From positions 1 through 64,000 of the forward strand of contig NZ_LODW01000056.1 of the NCBI RefSeq assembly GCF_002914525.1: a stretch of DNA of 64,000 nt, written 5' to 3'. Position 1 is the stretch's first letter; each line of letters starts with the position of its first letter. Positions 24,490-33,705 of this stretch are shown in pieces. This stretch comes from Rhizobium hidalgonense. Its GTDB lineage: Bacteria > Pseudomonadota > Alphaproteobacteria > Rhizobiales > Rhizobiaceae. The position numbers and the translations under genes were made by a program. Under the pieces are notes generated by a model, which worked only from the letters and a program-made list of their open reading frames with translations, was not told where the DNA came from and searched no databases.

Positions 24490-24942
24490 GTGCTTAAATA
24501 TTTGCTCGACGAGTCCGTCATCCGTTCAATGGATACACACGACAACGTCGTCAAGTGGAAGAGATCCATCGACGACAGCGAGCTGGCGATATGCGTTTTC
24601 ACGCTCTTTGAGAAACGGAAGGGCGCTGAGGCGCAGTTGAAAAAGGATCCAAAGAAGGCTCGGGCCAAGTTGGATGCGATAGCTGAGTTCGAAATCAGCT
24701 TCGGGCCCGATCGCATTCTCAGTCTCGACGCAGCGGCAACGAAAGAATGGGCTTCGTTTGTCGGCGCGCGGGAAAGGCATGTCATGGATGCCGGTATCGC
24801 CGCGGTCGCGAAAACGCGCGGGCTTATTATTGTCACGCGCAACCTGAGCGACTTCGCTGACTTCCGCGTACCGTGCCTCGACCCATTCCGAGACCCACCA
24901 TTTTTGCTGGAATATGACGACAAGCCGACGAAGAGCAAATGA
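24490..24942 (+). CDS. PIN-domain (VapC-like) toxin
   Basis: This 150-aa protein starts at a GTG. It has the PIN layout: a first strand with the Asp (LKYLLDESVIRSM), helical middle with Glu (ALFEKRKG-like segment CVFTLFEKRKGAEAQLKKDP) and a C-terminal acidic pair (VMDAGIAAVAKTRGLIIVTR then NLSDF). PIN toxins cut tRNA or rRNA. It follows the DUF433 antitoxin closely, forming a type II pair. All key acidic positions appear present, unlike the damaged VapC at 18563. Confidence 0.82.
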   Translation: MLKYLLDESVIRSMDTHDNVVKWKRSIDDSELAICVFTLFEKRKGAEAQLKKDPKKARAKLDAIAEFEISFGPDRILSLDAAATKEWASFVGARERHVMDAGIAAVAKTRGLIIVTRNLSDFADFRVPCLDPFRDPPFLLEYDDKPTKSK

Positions 24943-25074
24943 TGAGGCGAACGCCGTAGACCATCCGGCCGGCAACGGCACGGCTGGAATGGAAAGATGG
25001 CGAACTCAGTTGGTTGGCGGTCGCTCCCTAACGCTTTCGGCTGACTGCAGCGCCTGACTGCGTAACGCACTGCT

Positions 25075-26103
25075 TCAGAATGGCGCCACGCGGCCATTGT
25101 TGCCTCCCCCGGCCGCGTATCGATAGTAGACCTCGCTCACCCGAAACCGACCATCGATCCTCTTGCACTGGACGATGATATCAACCGCGGCCGTCAGCAT
25201 CTCGTGAATGTCGCGGCGTTCGAGATCCCCGCCCCCCTCGGACTCCTTGACCAGCAATGTCAGTTGCTCGAAGGCGAGGCGGGCGGAATCGGCGTGAACC
25301 GTCGTGATCGAGCCCGGATGGCCGGAATTGACGTTGCGAATATAGTAGAAGGCGGTCCCGTCGCGCAGCTCCTGCAGCAGGATGCGGTCGGGCCGCATGC
25401 GCAGGCAGGATTCCAGCAGTTCCTTAACGCCGACTTTGGCCAGCCCCTGCCCGCCCTTGGAGTAGAAGAGCCGAACATGGTTCGGCTGCGGAACCACCAG
25501 CTCCGGTGTGTCCTCTATGGTAATGATCCGCTCGCTTTGCGGAATGTGGTGGGTCAGAGCTTTCGATAGGGTTGTCTTTCCCGACCCGGTGGCGCCGGAG
25601 ATGATGATGTTCTTTCTTGCAAACACCGCCTGGTGGAGAAACGCCTTATAGGCGCCGACCCGATAATATTCCAACAGCCTTTTGTCTGATTGCCCCCCGC
25701 CGCCTTCGGCGGGCTCGACGTCGGCGAACAATCCTGCCTGATCAAGATCATCGAGCGTCAGTGACACGGAGGACGGCTTGCGGATGGTGAAGCTGACGGT
25801 TCCCTTCATCGTTGCCGGCGGGATCACGATCTGGACCCGTTCATCACCCGGCAACGTCGCCGACAGGATCGGTCGCGTCTCGTCGATCGATTGGCTGGAA
25901 AAACTCGCGACCGCCCGCGCGAGACGCATCAGCCTGTCGTAGGACAACTCCGGCACCTCATAGGTCTGCCATCCCTCCCTCCCCTCCGTAACAACCTGTC
26001 CAGGCCGATTGACGATGACCTCATAGAGGGTCTTGTCGCGCAGGAAGCGTGATAGCGGCGAAAGCAGTTCACGGACAACACCTGAGTCAGCAGCTTCAGT
26101 CAT
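25075..26103 (-). CDS. virB11: VirB11 traffic ATPase
   Basis: This 342-aa hexameric ATPase belongs to the type IV secretion channel. Walker A is GATGSGKT at residues 170-177, the Asp box is IITIEDTPEL, Walker B is RMRPDRILLQELRDG, and the His box is SGHPGSITTVHADSA. The ATG at 26103 lies eight bases after the virB10 stop. The longer open frame upstream is antisense-like sequence within virB10 and is not used. It is the last gene of the virB operon and supplies energy for pilus assembly and substrate transfer at the inner membrane. Confidence 0.95.
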   Translation of the reverse strand: MTEAADSGVVRELLSPLSRFLRDKTLYEVIVNRPGQVVTEGREGWQTYEVPELSYDRLMRLARAVASFSSQSIDETRPILSATLPGDERVQIVIPPATMKGTVSFTIRKPSSVSLTLDDLDQAGLFADVEPAEGGGGQSDKRLLEYYRVGAYKAFLHQAVFARKNIIISGATGSGKTTLSKALTHHIPQSERIITIEDTPELVVPQPNHVRLFYSKGGQGLAKVGVKELLESCLRMRPDRILLQELRDGTAFYYIRNVNSGHPGSITTVHADSARLAFEQLTLLVKESEGGGDLERRDIHEMLTAAVDIIVQCKRIDGRFRVSEVYYRYAAGGGNNGRVAPF

Positions 26104-26111
26104 CCTCGACC

Positions 26112-27281
26112 CTATTTTGTCACGAGCTTCGAAGAGGGCCCGAAATCTCCGAGCACAGCGCGATCGTAAATGCGATTGCGGGGCTCCGTCACGCGAAGCC
26201 GGTAGACGCTCGAGAAATCGAGGTCGCGTGCCACAAAGATCGAAACCAGCTCGCCCTGGTGCTTCATCAGGGTCGGCGGAATATTGATCGATTGCTCGAC
26301 GGCAATCGCTGCGGCCTGCTGCCCGGCGCTGGTGGTGTTTTGCGCCTCGCTGTCCTGAAGCCGGCTGCTGGCATAGGAACTCGCATCGCCAACGATCGAC
26401 AGCAGGATTGCACTGCCGAAACGCTCCCACCAATGGGTGTCGACATAGCCATCGATGCCGGCCCGACCAAGGGCATCGGTTGCCGGCGACGCAAGCGTAA
26501 TGATCACGCCCTTCGGCGTCTTGGCCCGGTTCCAGAGGACAAAGAGGCGCTTCTGCCCGCGACGAATGCCGCCACGATATTCGCCGACGACCTGGGTGCC
26601 TTTTTCCATCAGCACGACACGACCATTGTCCGACAGGACGTCCCGGTTGATGACGCAACTCGTAAATCCCGGCTGATCGGAGGAGAGCGCCGTTTCCAGG
26701 GCGCACGGGATAGACGCTCCCATCGCGATGATAAAATCGCGATTGCCCAGCGTGCCGGCGCGCGACCCCTGCAATTGCGTCGGCACCAGCAAGCGGTTAA
26801 AGCGCTGATCCTCGTTTTCGCCTTCCGATGCGAGCCCACCCGGATTGTCGCCAAGCGGCACATAGTTTGAGCGCTCATCGGATCGTTCGTCCTTCTCCTG
26901 CTGTCGCGTCGACGGTGCTTTCTCGCCGCCAAAGGCGATGACCGGCGCCCGGCGCGCAGCATCGAGCAGCTTTTCGTCGTCGGTCGGCGCCTGCTCGGCT
27001 ACGCCGGGCGTCGGCAGCTGGACGTCCGCGGGGAGCGCCACCGGCAGGACGGGCTCCTTCGCCGGCTCGAAGTCCGATGTCTGACGGATGACGACCCTTT
27101 CGGGCTGCGTGCCGTCAGCCGGCTTGTCCTGCCCACGCATCGACCAGAGAGCAAAGGCGACAAAGACGACGATGGCCAGCGCGACAGCGCCTCGTTTGAG
27201 GATGGGATTGTTGTCCAGCCGACGGGCAGTTGACGTCTCGACCCGTTCGCCAGGAATCTGCGTAATCTCTTCCCCGGCCAT
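26112..27281 (-). CDS. virB10: VirB10 channel protein
   Basis: This 389-aa protein has a short cytoplasmic N-terminus, one membrane anchor at about residues 28-47 (KRGAVALAIVVFVAFALWSM), a periplasmic Pro-rich linker and a C-terminal TrbI/VirB10 domain (GNRDFIIAMGASIPCALETA, GTQVVGEYRGGIRRGQKRLF, DGYVDTHWWERFGSA). VirB10 spans the envelope from inner to outer membrane and senses ATP use. It lies between virB9 and virB11 with short gaps. Confidence 0.95.
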   Translation of the reverse strand: MAGEEITQIPGERVETSTARRLDNNPILKRGAVALAIVVFVAFALWSMRGQDKPADGTQPERVVIRQTSDFEPAKEPVLPVALPADVQLPTPGVAEQAPTDDEKLLDAARRAPVIAFGGEKAPSTRQQEKDERSDERSNYVPLGDNPGGLASEGENEDQRFNRLLVPTQLQGSRAGTLGNRDFIIAMGASIPCALETALSSDQPGFTSCVINRDVLSDNGRVVLMEKGTQVVGEYRGGIRRGQKRLFVLWNRAKTPKGVIITLASPATDALGRAGIDGYVDTHWWERFGSAILLSIVGDASSYASSRLQDSEAQNTTSAGQQAAAIAVEQSINIPPTLMKHQGELVSIFVARDLDFSSVYRLRVTEPRNRIYDRAVLGDFGPSSKLVTK

Positions 27282-27289
27282 GACGCCTC

Positions 27290-28147
27290 CTATTGTGCTG
27301 CGTCGGGCTTCGCCTTGACGACGCGCTCGACCGACGGTGACGTGGTGTTAGTCTCGGGATTGATGCCGACGCGATCGTAGGCCTCGTTAAAAACGCAGAG
27401 GACGTCGCCGCCCCTGCGCAAGATGAACTTGCGGCTGATCGCGTGAACGAGCACAAGGTTTCCGTCGACGGATTTGGGGACCAGGCTTTCGGTGCCGTCG
27501 GAATTTTCCATGTAAATCGCCGGCATTTCCTGGTTGCCGGCAAAGGCGAAGGCCGTGAGCTTGCCGTTGTCGTAGACCGCTTGTGGCTCGAGCGCCTGCG
27601 CTCCTTGCGCCGCGTAGCGCCAGTTGCGCGGTCCATAGGCTTCGTGAAGGGCAAGGACCCGATCGGCGTCACCCGCCTCCGCCACCAGAGCCCGCGCTGC
27701 CGCCTCCTGTCGTCGCCGCTCCGCCTCATCACTTGGATAGCGATATTTCACGTAGAAATAGGTGTTCTGCCCAGCCTCGACGCTGCCGTCGCGGACGGTG
27801 AGCTCCATCTGATAGCTGCGGGTCGATCCGTCCCGCCGCGTTGTCACGACCGAAATATTCGTGACCGGCTGGTTTTCCCGGGGCTTCAGGAACAGGATAT
27901 TGCCGGCCGGCGCCACTTCCCACGCAACGCTGTTGCCAAGCGCCACATGGGCAATTTCCTCGTCGGCTGCGAATTCGATCTGCACCGAAGACCGCAGCGT
28001 GCCGACGACTTTGGTGATGTTGTAGGGCTGATAGTCGACGAAACGGACGCGGCTGTCTTGTGCGGCGCTACGTGGGGTTTCGAGGGCGATCGCCGCCGAG
28101 GAAAAGCCCCCCGTCAGGATGAGCGGAACGAGGAAATACGCTTTCAA
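27290..28147 (-). CDS. virB9: VirB9 outer-membrane core protein
   Basis: This 285-aa protein starts with TTG at 28147, which overlaps the virB8 stop as TTGA and has GGAGG eight bases before it. A signal peptide (KAYFLVPLILTGGFSSAAIA) leads into CagX/VirB9 strands (VRFVDYQPYNITKVVGTLRS, NILFLKPRENQPVTNISVVT) and ends in the C-terminal domain with NWRYAAQGAQ and FIFNEAY-like motifs (LCVFNEAYDRVGINPE). It forms the outer-membrane ring with VirB7 and VirB10. Confidence 0.94.
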   Translation of the reverse strand: MKAYFLVPLILTGGFSSAAIALETPRSAAQDSRVRFVDYQPYNITKVVGTLRSSVQIEFAADEEIAHVALGNSVAWEVAPAGNILFLKPRENQPVTNISVVTTRRDGSTRSYQMELTVRDGSVEAGQNTYFYVKYRYPSDEAERRRQEAAARALVAEAGDADRVLALHEAYGPRNWRYAAQGAQALEPQAVYDNGKLTAFAFAGNQEMPAIYMENSDGTESLVPKSVDGNLVLVHAISRKFILRRGGDVLCVFNEAYDRVGINPETNTTSPSVERVVKAKPDAAQ

Positions 28148-28815
28148 TTGATAGCCTCCGGATCGGCGCGATATTCGCTGACGACAAAGCCAAGGGGATT
28201 GATCAGCCGATCGGTCGAGGACATTGGGGCGTTGGCATAGGAGAAGGTCAGGCTTGCAACCCAATGCGTGGTACGCACGTCGTCGCCGCGGGTAACGGTT
28301 CTGATATAGCGGACCGATGCCACATTGGCGTTGATCAACGAGATGGAAACGATGTTAATCCGTGATGTGGCATTGCGGCCGTAAATGTTCTGCGGGGATT
28401 CGGGATTGCTGCCGCGGTAGAGTGCTGCAAATCGCGTCTGTTCCGGCTGCGTCGATAGCAAGGCAACGGTGCGAAAATTCTCCTCACCCTCGCTCCAGAC
28501 ATAAGCTTCGCGAGCACGAACATATTTGGCGGCGAAATATTTCGTCACGGCCTCGTCATAGGTGCCGGCGCTCGACGTCAATGCCGAAACCACGTCGACG
28601 ATGCCGGTCGAGTTGTCGACGCGCACCACGAAAGGTTCGACGGTCTTCAAAGGCGTGAGGCCGGCGATGGCAAAGACGGAAACGCCGGCAATGACGCTCG
28701 CACAAAGGGCGACGGACCAGGCGATCCGCGCAGAACGCTCGACCTGCATCATCCGGTCCTGATCGAACCGGCGGGCTCTGTCGAAATAACTTTTCAAACT
28801 CTCCGTGGTCACCAT
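28144..28815 (-). CDS. virB8: VirB8 inner-membrane assembly protein
   Basis: This 223-aa protein has a short cytoplasmic end, one membrane helix at about 30-52 (IAWSVALCASVIAGVSVFAI) and a periplasmic NTF2-like domain (AVTKYFAAKYVRAREAYVWS, then RYIRTVTRGDDVRTTHWVAS and NPLGFVVSEYRADPE). VirB8 nucleates channel assembly. The ATG at 28815 lies one base after the stop of the VirB7-like gene with AGG five bases upstream. Confidence 0.94.
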   Translation of the reverse strand: MVTTESLKSYFDRARRFDQDRMMQVERSARIAWSVALCASVIAGVSVFAIAGLTPLKTVEPFVVRVDNSTGIVDVVSALTSSAGTYDEAVTKYFAAKYVRAREAYVWSEGEENFRTVALLSTQPEQTRFAALYRGSNPESPQNIYGRNATSRINIVSISLINANVASVRYIRTVTRGDDVRTTHWVASLTFSYANAPMSSTDRLINPLGFVVSEYRADPEAIN

Positions 28816-28816
28816 G

Positions 28817-29101
28817 TCACCTGCCCTCGCATGGTCGGTAAGAACCGGCGACATCGAAAGCTGCAAAGGCGGCCGGCGTGACCGAGGACGATTCCTGCCC
28901 GTAAGAGGCGGCTTGGCTCGTCGCCTCTGCGGGAAGAGCTCCGGTTGTCGGCTGTTCGGTTCGTCCATTGTCTTGCCACTGCCACATCGCGCGGTTCAGC
29001 GGCCGGCGGGAATAACCGTCACATTTGGGAAGAGGGTGGGAGATCGAGCCGCAAGCCGCCAGGCTGACGGTCAGGAAAAGCGATAAAACGATACGGATCA
29101 T
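28817..29101 (-). CDS. virB7: VirB7-like lipoprotein
   Basis: This 94-aa protein has a lipoprotein signal peptide: IRIVLSLFLTVSLAAC, with lipobox LAAC and mature Cys at residue 16. The remaining 78 residues are low in complexity and include WQWQDNGRTEQPTTGA. It sits in the virB7 position between virB6 and virB8. VirB7 proteins anchor VirB9 in the outer membrane. It is longer than the usual VirB7 (about 50 aa), so the name rests on position and lipobox. Confidence 0.75.
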   Translation of the reverse strand: MIRIVLSLFLTVSLAACGSISHPLPKCDGYSRRPLNRAMWQWQDNGRTEQPTTGALPAEATSQAASYGQESSSVTPAAFAAFDVAGSYRPCEGR

Positions 29102-29138
29102 GCGGAAATAACCTGTCACTGTCTTGAACGTTGGGCCG

Positions 29139-30071
29139 TCATTCGGTCCGGTCTGGCGTCAGGCGGCGACTGACGGAACGCGCCCCGCGGCCGGCGGCTC
29201 TCACTGTGTGAGATGCAGCCCAGGCGAGCGTGCTTTCGTGCGCATCGCGCGCGGCGCCATAGCCGTAGGTCAGCGAGGCCCCGCCCGCCGCAAGTGCTGC
29301 AGCAATGCCGGGCAACTGGTAGAAGACGTAGAGAGCGGCAAGGCAGATGGCGCAGAGCGCGGTTGGGCGCATCAAGACATCGCTATAACTTTCGATCGCC
29401 GTAAATGTCGTGTCGATGCAGGTGATCAGCAGCGAGCCGATGGCAACGACCAGCACCTGCAGGATCACGAAATTGACAAGCTGGCCGATCCAGGATTCGG
29501 TAAACCGGCGTGTCGACTGGAACATGGCGAGCGCAATGAAGATTGGGCCGATGGCGAGCACGATCGCAAGCGCCAGCCGGGCGTAAAGCGAGACGATGTA
29601 ACCGATCGCCGCCACGACGAAGCTCGCACCGATGACCATCATGCCGCCCATGCCAGTGACGATGTCGACCGGCCAGGAGCCGCGAGACCAGATTTCGTGG
29701 GCGCATTTCTGGCCCTTATCGAGCAGGCTGTCGAAGGTCGAAGCGCTTGGCGCCGTGCCGGAGTTCAGCGCCTGTGAAATCTCGCGCGGCAGTGTTTCGA
29801 AGAAGATATTGGTGACGTAGGTCTGATAGTCGCCGGCATTCCTGACCAGCATGACGATGATCGCAAGCTTCATCGCCCGGAAGGCGAATTCGAGGATCGG
29901 CTCCTGGACGGATCCACGCAGAACCAGGTAGCCGTAGAGCACCACATAGAGCGTGAGCGCCGCCGTCAGCGGGCCGCTCACCCAGCTGGCGATATTCGAA
30001 GTGCCCGAGGAAATGAAGTTTTCCAGTGGCGTCTTGAACTGCCCGTCGACGAAGCTGAAAATCTTATACAT
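29139..30071 (-). CDS. virB6: VirB6 polytopic channel protein
   Basis: This 310-aa inner-membrane protein has about six hydrophobic segments (for example ALTLYVVLYGYLVLRG and LALAIVLAIGPIFIALAMFQ, VNFVILQVLVVAIGSLLITC). It has the VirB6/TrbL-type Trp and Gly features such as RRFTESWIGQLVNFVI. It follows the EexN-like gene with a three-base gap. VirB6 forms part of the inner-membrane passage for DNA. Confidence 0.92.
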   Translation of the reverse strand: MYKIFSFVDGQFKTPLENFISSGTSNIASWVSGPLTAALTLYVVLYGYLVLRGSVQEPILEFAFRAMKLAIIVMLVRNAGDYQTYVTNIFFETLPREISQALNSGTAPSASTFDSLLDKGQKCAHEIWSRGSWPVDIVTGMGGMMVIGASFVVAAIGYIVSLYARLALAIVLAIGPIFIALAMFQSTRRFTESWIGQLVNFVILQVLVVAIGSLLITCIDTTFTAIESYSDVLMRPTALCAICLAALYVFYQLPGIAAALAAGGASLTYGYGAARDAHESTLAWAASHTVRAAGRGARSVSRRLTPDRTE

Positions 30072-30074
30072 CGC

Positions 30075-30308
30075 TCAGCCTCCCAACGCTTTGCCCATGC
30101 GCTCGAGCCGCAGCTTGCCATCGGCGGCCTCGGCATTGCGGCAATTGGGCGTATCGCCGAGCTCGCCGGGATTGTTGCGGCATTCGCCGATAATCCTGGT
30201 AAGCAGAGCATCGTCGGCTGCAAGTTCATCAACGGTATAAACCTTTTCCGTTTGCGCTGAGCAGGCCGACAAGAAAAGCACGGCAAGGACAGGAAGAAAT
30301 CGCTTCAT
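30075..30308 (-). CDS. eexN: EexN-like entry-exclusion lipoprotein
   Basis: This 77-aa protein has a lipoprotein signal (FLPVLAVLFLSAC) and then the short EexN motif set: YTVDELAADDALLTRIIGEC followed by RNNPGELGDTPNCRNAEAAD. EexN lipoproteins are encoded between virB5 and virB6 in many VirB-type conjugation systems. They block entry of a second copy of the same plasmid. Its start overlaps the virB5 stop by four bases, so it is made together with the channel. Confidence 0.85.
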   Translation of the reverse strand: MKRFLPVLAVLFLSACSAQTEKVYTVDELAADDALLTRIIGECRNNPGELGDTPNCRNAEAADGKLRLERMGKALGG

Positions 30309-31006
30309 TTGAGTGCCGCTCCCATCGTATCCATGCGCTTGCGCCAGTCTTCGGCTTTGCGCTGTTCATCGACCTGCAACTGCGCCTGCTGGACCATCTG
30401 CAGACCCTGCATGCGAAGGACATCGGCTTGCAGGAAGGCGCTTTCGGCCTGGAGGCGTGCCTGGAGGTCGGCGATGTCCTTGGCGTCGGCCGCATTCGAG
30501 ATTTGCTGGCGAAGCTCGTCGATGCCGTCGATGCGTTTGGTCGCAGCATCGTAGATCTGTTGACCGAGGCTCATCTGCCCCGCATTTTGGTCCTGGATCC
30601 GGGACAGTTCCTGCGCATAGAAATCATCGGCATCGGTGCGATAGGTGGAATTGTCCTGCAGGTATTTTGAGGCGGCGCTGCCGAAGACGCCGCTGCCGGA
30701 TCCTTTAAACAGCCCCTCGATCGCATTGAAATTCTGCGGCAGCGCGTTGCGGATCGACGGATCATTCAAAAGACTGGCAACGTCAGCCATATTGGTGATC
30801 TTGTTCAGCGATCCGTAAAGCTGCTGCGCCTGCTGAAGCTGCTGATTGAGTGTATCGAGCTGCGACTTCAGCTGGGCAATGCTCTCGATCTGCTTGGCGA
30901 TCGCCGATGTATCGATGACCGGGATGCCCTGGGCAGGCGCCAGCGCCGCCGACACCAAAAAGGCCGCCGATGCAAACAAAGGCCATAGTGTTCCTGCGCG
31001 GATCAT
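30305..31006 (-). CDS. virB5: VirB5 minor pilus protein
   Basis: This 233-aa protein has a signal peptide (LWPLFASAAFLVSAALAPAQ) and a long helical body with IAKQIESIAQLKSQLDTLNQ, then QQLQQAQQLYGSLNKITNMA, typical of VirB5/TrbJ. VirB5 sits at the pilus tip and takes part in contact with recipients. The ATG at 31006 has GGAAGAG upstream and overlaps the virB4 stop by four bases. Confidence 0.93.
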   Translation of the reverse strand: MIRAGTLWPLFASAAFLVSAALAPAQGIPVIDTSAIAKQIESIAQLKSQLDTLNQQLQQAQQLYGSLNKITNMADVASLLNDPSIRNALPQNFNAIEGLFKGSGSGVFGSAASKYLQDNSTYRTDADDFYAQELSRIQDQNAGQMSLGQQIYDAATKRIDGIDELRQQISNAADAKDIADLQARLQAESAFLQADVLRMQGLQMVQQAQLQVDEQRKAEDWRKRMDTMGAALK

Positions 31007-33390
31007 GCTCTCTTCCTTCTCTGGTGAAATACGGGAAGCCAATCCTCCCACTTGTCGCCGAGCTCCGATCGGATGGCATCGGCAAGTTCCACATTGGCTG
31101 TCCGGCCGGAGAGGATGGCGAGCTCGTCGTCGAAACCGTTGAGATTCAGTTCGGCGACAACGCTGTTGTGCCCTTGCTTGACAATGAAGCGACGGCTTTC
31201 GACGGTGAGTTCGCGTGAGACGAGCTCAAATTCGCGTTCGGTCAGCTTGAAGCCGTCGATATAATCTATGCGGTCACCCCGCGGGTTCGGTAAGAAAATC
31301 TGCGTCGGGCACTGTTCGATGATCGTATGGGCGATCGGCGAGACGATCGCGTCGCGCGGGCTCTGGGTCGCAAACAGCATGAGCCCGTTCTGTTTGCGGA
31401 TGGTCTTGAGCTTGTTCTGTGCGAGGTCGCGAAAACCTTCGTCCTGCAGCGCCTTCCAGAATTCGTCGATGACGATGATGATGCGGCGCCCGTCGATCAA
31501 CTGCTCGATGCGATAGAACAAGTAGGACATCAGCGGCCTGCGGATCTCCTCGTTGTCGAGGAAATCGGTCATGTCGTAGCCGATGAACGTGGCGCCGATG
31601 CCGATGTCGTCGGTCTCGTTGTCAAAGACCCAGCCAAGCGGCCCTCCCCTCTCCCAGCGCCTGAGCCGCGAGGCGATGCCCTCGGGATCGGTATTGTTGA
31701 GAAAAGTGCGCAGGGCGCCGATGGAGCGGCGCTCCACCGGCAGGTCCGCCACCCCGTCGACGGCCGAAGCGATGTCGCGCAACTCGGTGGTCGATAATTC
31801 GCCGGATGCGGATCCGACCAGCTTGGCGATCCAGCCGCTGAGGAATACCTTGTTTTCCGGCGTGAGGTCGAGCGCCTTCAACGGCGCGCAGCCGGTGGCG
31901 ATACCGTTCCTCAGCGGCAGATAATTGCCACCTGCCGCGCGCACGAAAAGGTCGGCGCCGCGGTCCTTGTCGAAGAAGACCATATGGGGATCATGCTTTT
32001 CCAGCTGGGACAGCATGAAGTTCAACAGCACCGTCTTGCCTGCGCCCGATGGTCCGCAAACGAAGGTGTTGCCGAGATCGCTGTGGTGGAAATTGAAATA
32101 GAAGGGTGAGCCCGATGCCGTCTTGAGCATGGCGACCGCCGGTCCCCATTCATTGCCGTCCTTCTGGCCCGAGGGATAGGAATGATAGGGAGCAAGGGCG
32201 GAGAAATTGCGCGATGTGATTGCCCCCGAGCGCGCCCGATAGCGGAAGTTCCCCGGCAATTGCGCCCACCAGGCCGCCTCGAGTCCGAGGTCCTCGCGGG
32301 CGACGACCGCGCCACCGCTGGTGATGATAGCGCGTGCTTTCGCCATGTGGTCGGCCAACTCCTTAACCGTGGGGGCGAACACCGACAGTGCAAGGTGATG
32401 CTCTCCCAGAACGAAGCGGTTGGACTCCAGCTCGTCCATCGCCTCATCGAGCTCTTCGATTTGCGATGCCGCCTTGTCGCCGGCACTGACCATCTGGTTT
32501 TGCTTGCGGCCCATGATCGTGCGGGCATCGGCCTTGGAGGCGAAAGCAAAGGATTGCGTCAGGATGAGCTCGAAGGGGGCGGTCAGGATGCCATCGAGCA
32601 TGCCGCTGCGCGTGGTGGCTGGATATTCCTTGAAACCGAACATGCCGGCATAGCGGCTTTCGGCCTCGTGACGGATCTCGACCGTCTCGCGTCCGAAAAT
32701 CACCCGATCGGAATAGATCGCCGACGAAATCCGTCCCTCCGTCAGAGGGACCGGTTCACGCCGCCCACCGACAATCTGATGGAGGAGTTCACTCGGCTCT
32801 GAGAACAGGATGCCATCCTGTTCGTGAAGGGTGAGGAGACGAGGCTCGAAGCGCTGCAGCCCCCCAATGACGTCGGTCACCCGATCGCGCAAATTCTTCA
32901 AGGCATCGTTGTCGAGTTCGATACCGGATCGGTGTGCCTTGCGCAGCCGGGAAAGAAGGCTGGCTGCCCTTTCGACGGCATCCCGGCCGGGATGCCAGAC
33001 CAGGGTGAGGTAGAGGTCGTTGCAAAACAGGTCTTCTCGCACCATCCGCTCGCGATACTTGGCATTGAGGCCGTCGGAGAAAGGATTGGCGAAACGTCCC
33101 TCGGGATAGGCACTGTTGCGGCGGCGCACGACATGCGTCCAAAGCGCCAGCCGTTCGTCGGCGATATTGCGATAGAGCGTGTTCAGGCTCCGGTGCAGCC
33201 CGTTGAGGTCCCTGACATCAGCGGTCTCGAAGGAAACACCCTCGAGCGTAATCATGGTCATCAGCGCTCTCGAATCGAGCGCGATGGTCGTCTCGTCGAC
33301 ATGCCTGACATAGGGGATGAAGGTCTCCGGCCCGAGCTCGCGGGACCGGAGCGTTGCGATACTAGGCAAGGCGGAGATCCCTTTCGTCAT
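31003..33390 (-). CDS. virB4: VirB4 transport ATPase
   Basis: This 795-aa protein has Walker A GPSGAGKT at residues 446-453, Walker B with RRIIIVIDEFWKALQDEGF, and the CagE/VirB4 N-terminal domain before it. It is the largest ATPase of the channel and drives pilin extraction and transfer at the inner membrane. The ATG at 33390 lies inside the end of virB3 (29-base overlap). The longer frame upstream is a shadow of virB3. Full length and all motifs are intact. Confidence 0.95.
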   Translation of the reverse strand: MTKGISALPSIATLRSRELGPETFIPYVRHVDETTIALDSRALMTMITLEGVSFETADVRDLNGLHRSLNTLYRNIADERLALWTHVVRRRNSAYPEGRFANPFSDGLNAKYRERMVREDLFCNDLYLTLVWHPGRDAVERAASLLSRLRKAHRSGIELDNDALKNLRDRVTDVIGGLQRFEPRLLTLHEQDGILFSEPSELLHQIVGGRREPVPLTEGRISSAIYSDRVIFGRETVEIRHEAESRYAGMFGFKEYPATTRSGMLDGILTAPFELILTQSFAFASKADARTIMGRKQNQMVSAGDKAASQIEELDEAMDELESNRFVLGEHHLALSVFAPTVKELADHMAKARAIITSGGAVVAREDLGLEAAWWAQLPGNFRYRARSGAITSRNFSALAPYHSYPSGQKDGNEWGPAVAMLKTASGSPFYFNFHHSDLGNTFVCGPSGAGKTVLLNFMLSQLEKHDPHMVFFDKDRGADLFVRAAGGNYLPLRNGIATGCAPLKALDLTPENKVFLSGWIAKLVGSASGELSTTELRDIASAVDGVADLPVERRSIGALRTFLNNTDPEGIASRLRRWERGGPLGWVFDNETDDIGIGATFIGYDMTDFLDNEEIRRPLMSYLFYRIEQLIDGRRIIIVIDEFWKALQDEGFRDLAQNKLKTIRKQNGLMLFATQSPRDAIVSPIAHTIIEQCPTQIFLPNPRGDRIDYIDGFKLTEREFELVSRELTVESRRFIVKQGHNSVVAELNLNGFDDELAILSGRTANVELADAIRSELGDKWEDWLPVFHQRRKRA

Positions 33391-33700
33391 AACGCCTGAC
33401 GAGCGCCAGCGGCGAGAGTGTCGCGCCGCCCCAAGAGGCGGCATTGCGCGAGCGACCCCGGGTCTCGACCCAGGCGATGAGGATGCGAAACATATTGTGA
33501 TCGTGCTTGACGAGGGCGCGAAACAGGAAATGGAAAACGAGGCCGGTGAGCGCAAAGGCGATCGATCCCGCGGTGATGTAGAGGATGGTCGTCAGCATGA
33601 TGTTGACGCCCATCGCCTCCATGGTCACGCCGGCGATCATTGTCGGGCGAGTGCAGGCGAGAAACAGCGTATCGTCTTCGAGGCTTGGAAGGTTCGCCAT
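33362..33700 (-). CDS. virB3: VirB3 inner-membrane protein
   Basis: This 112-aa protein starts LEDDTLFLACTRPTMIAGVT after a short leader, the VirB3 signature (family usually about 100 aa), followed by two hydrophobic segments (NIMLTTILYITAGSIAFALT and LVFHFLFRAL). VirB3 works with VirB4 in pilin handling. It lies between virB2 (five-base gap) and virB4 (overlap). Confidence 0.92.
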   Translation of the reverse strand: MANLPSLEDDTLFLACTRPTMIAGVTMEAMGVNIMLTTILYITAGSIAFALTGLVFHFLFRALVKHDHNMFRILIAWVETRGRSRNAASWGGATLSPLALVRRYDERDLRLA

Positions 33701-33705
33701 GGCGC

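Noticed and set aside
25075..26706. A VirB11 fused to a long N-terminal extension
   Set aside because: The extension is antisense-type sequence within virB10; the ATG at 26103 gives a normal 342-aa VirB11.
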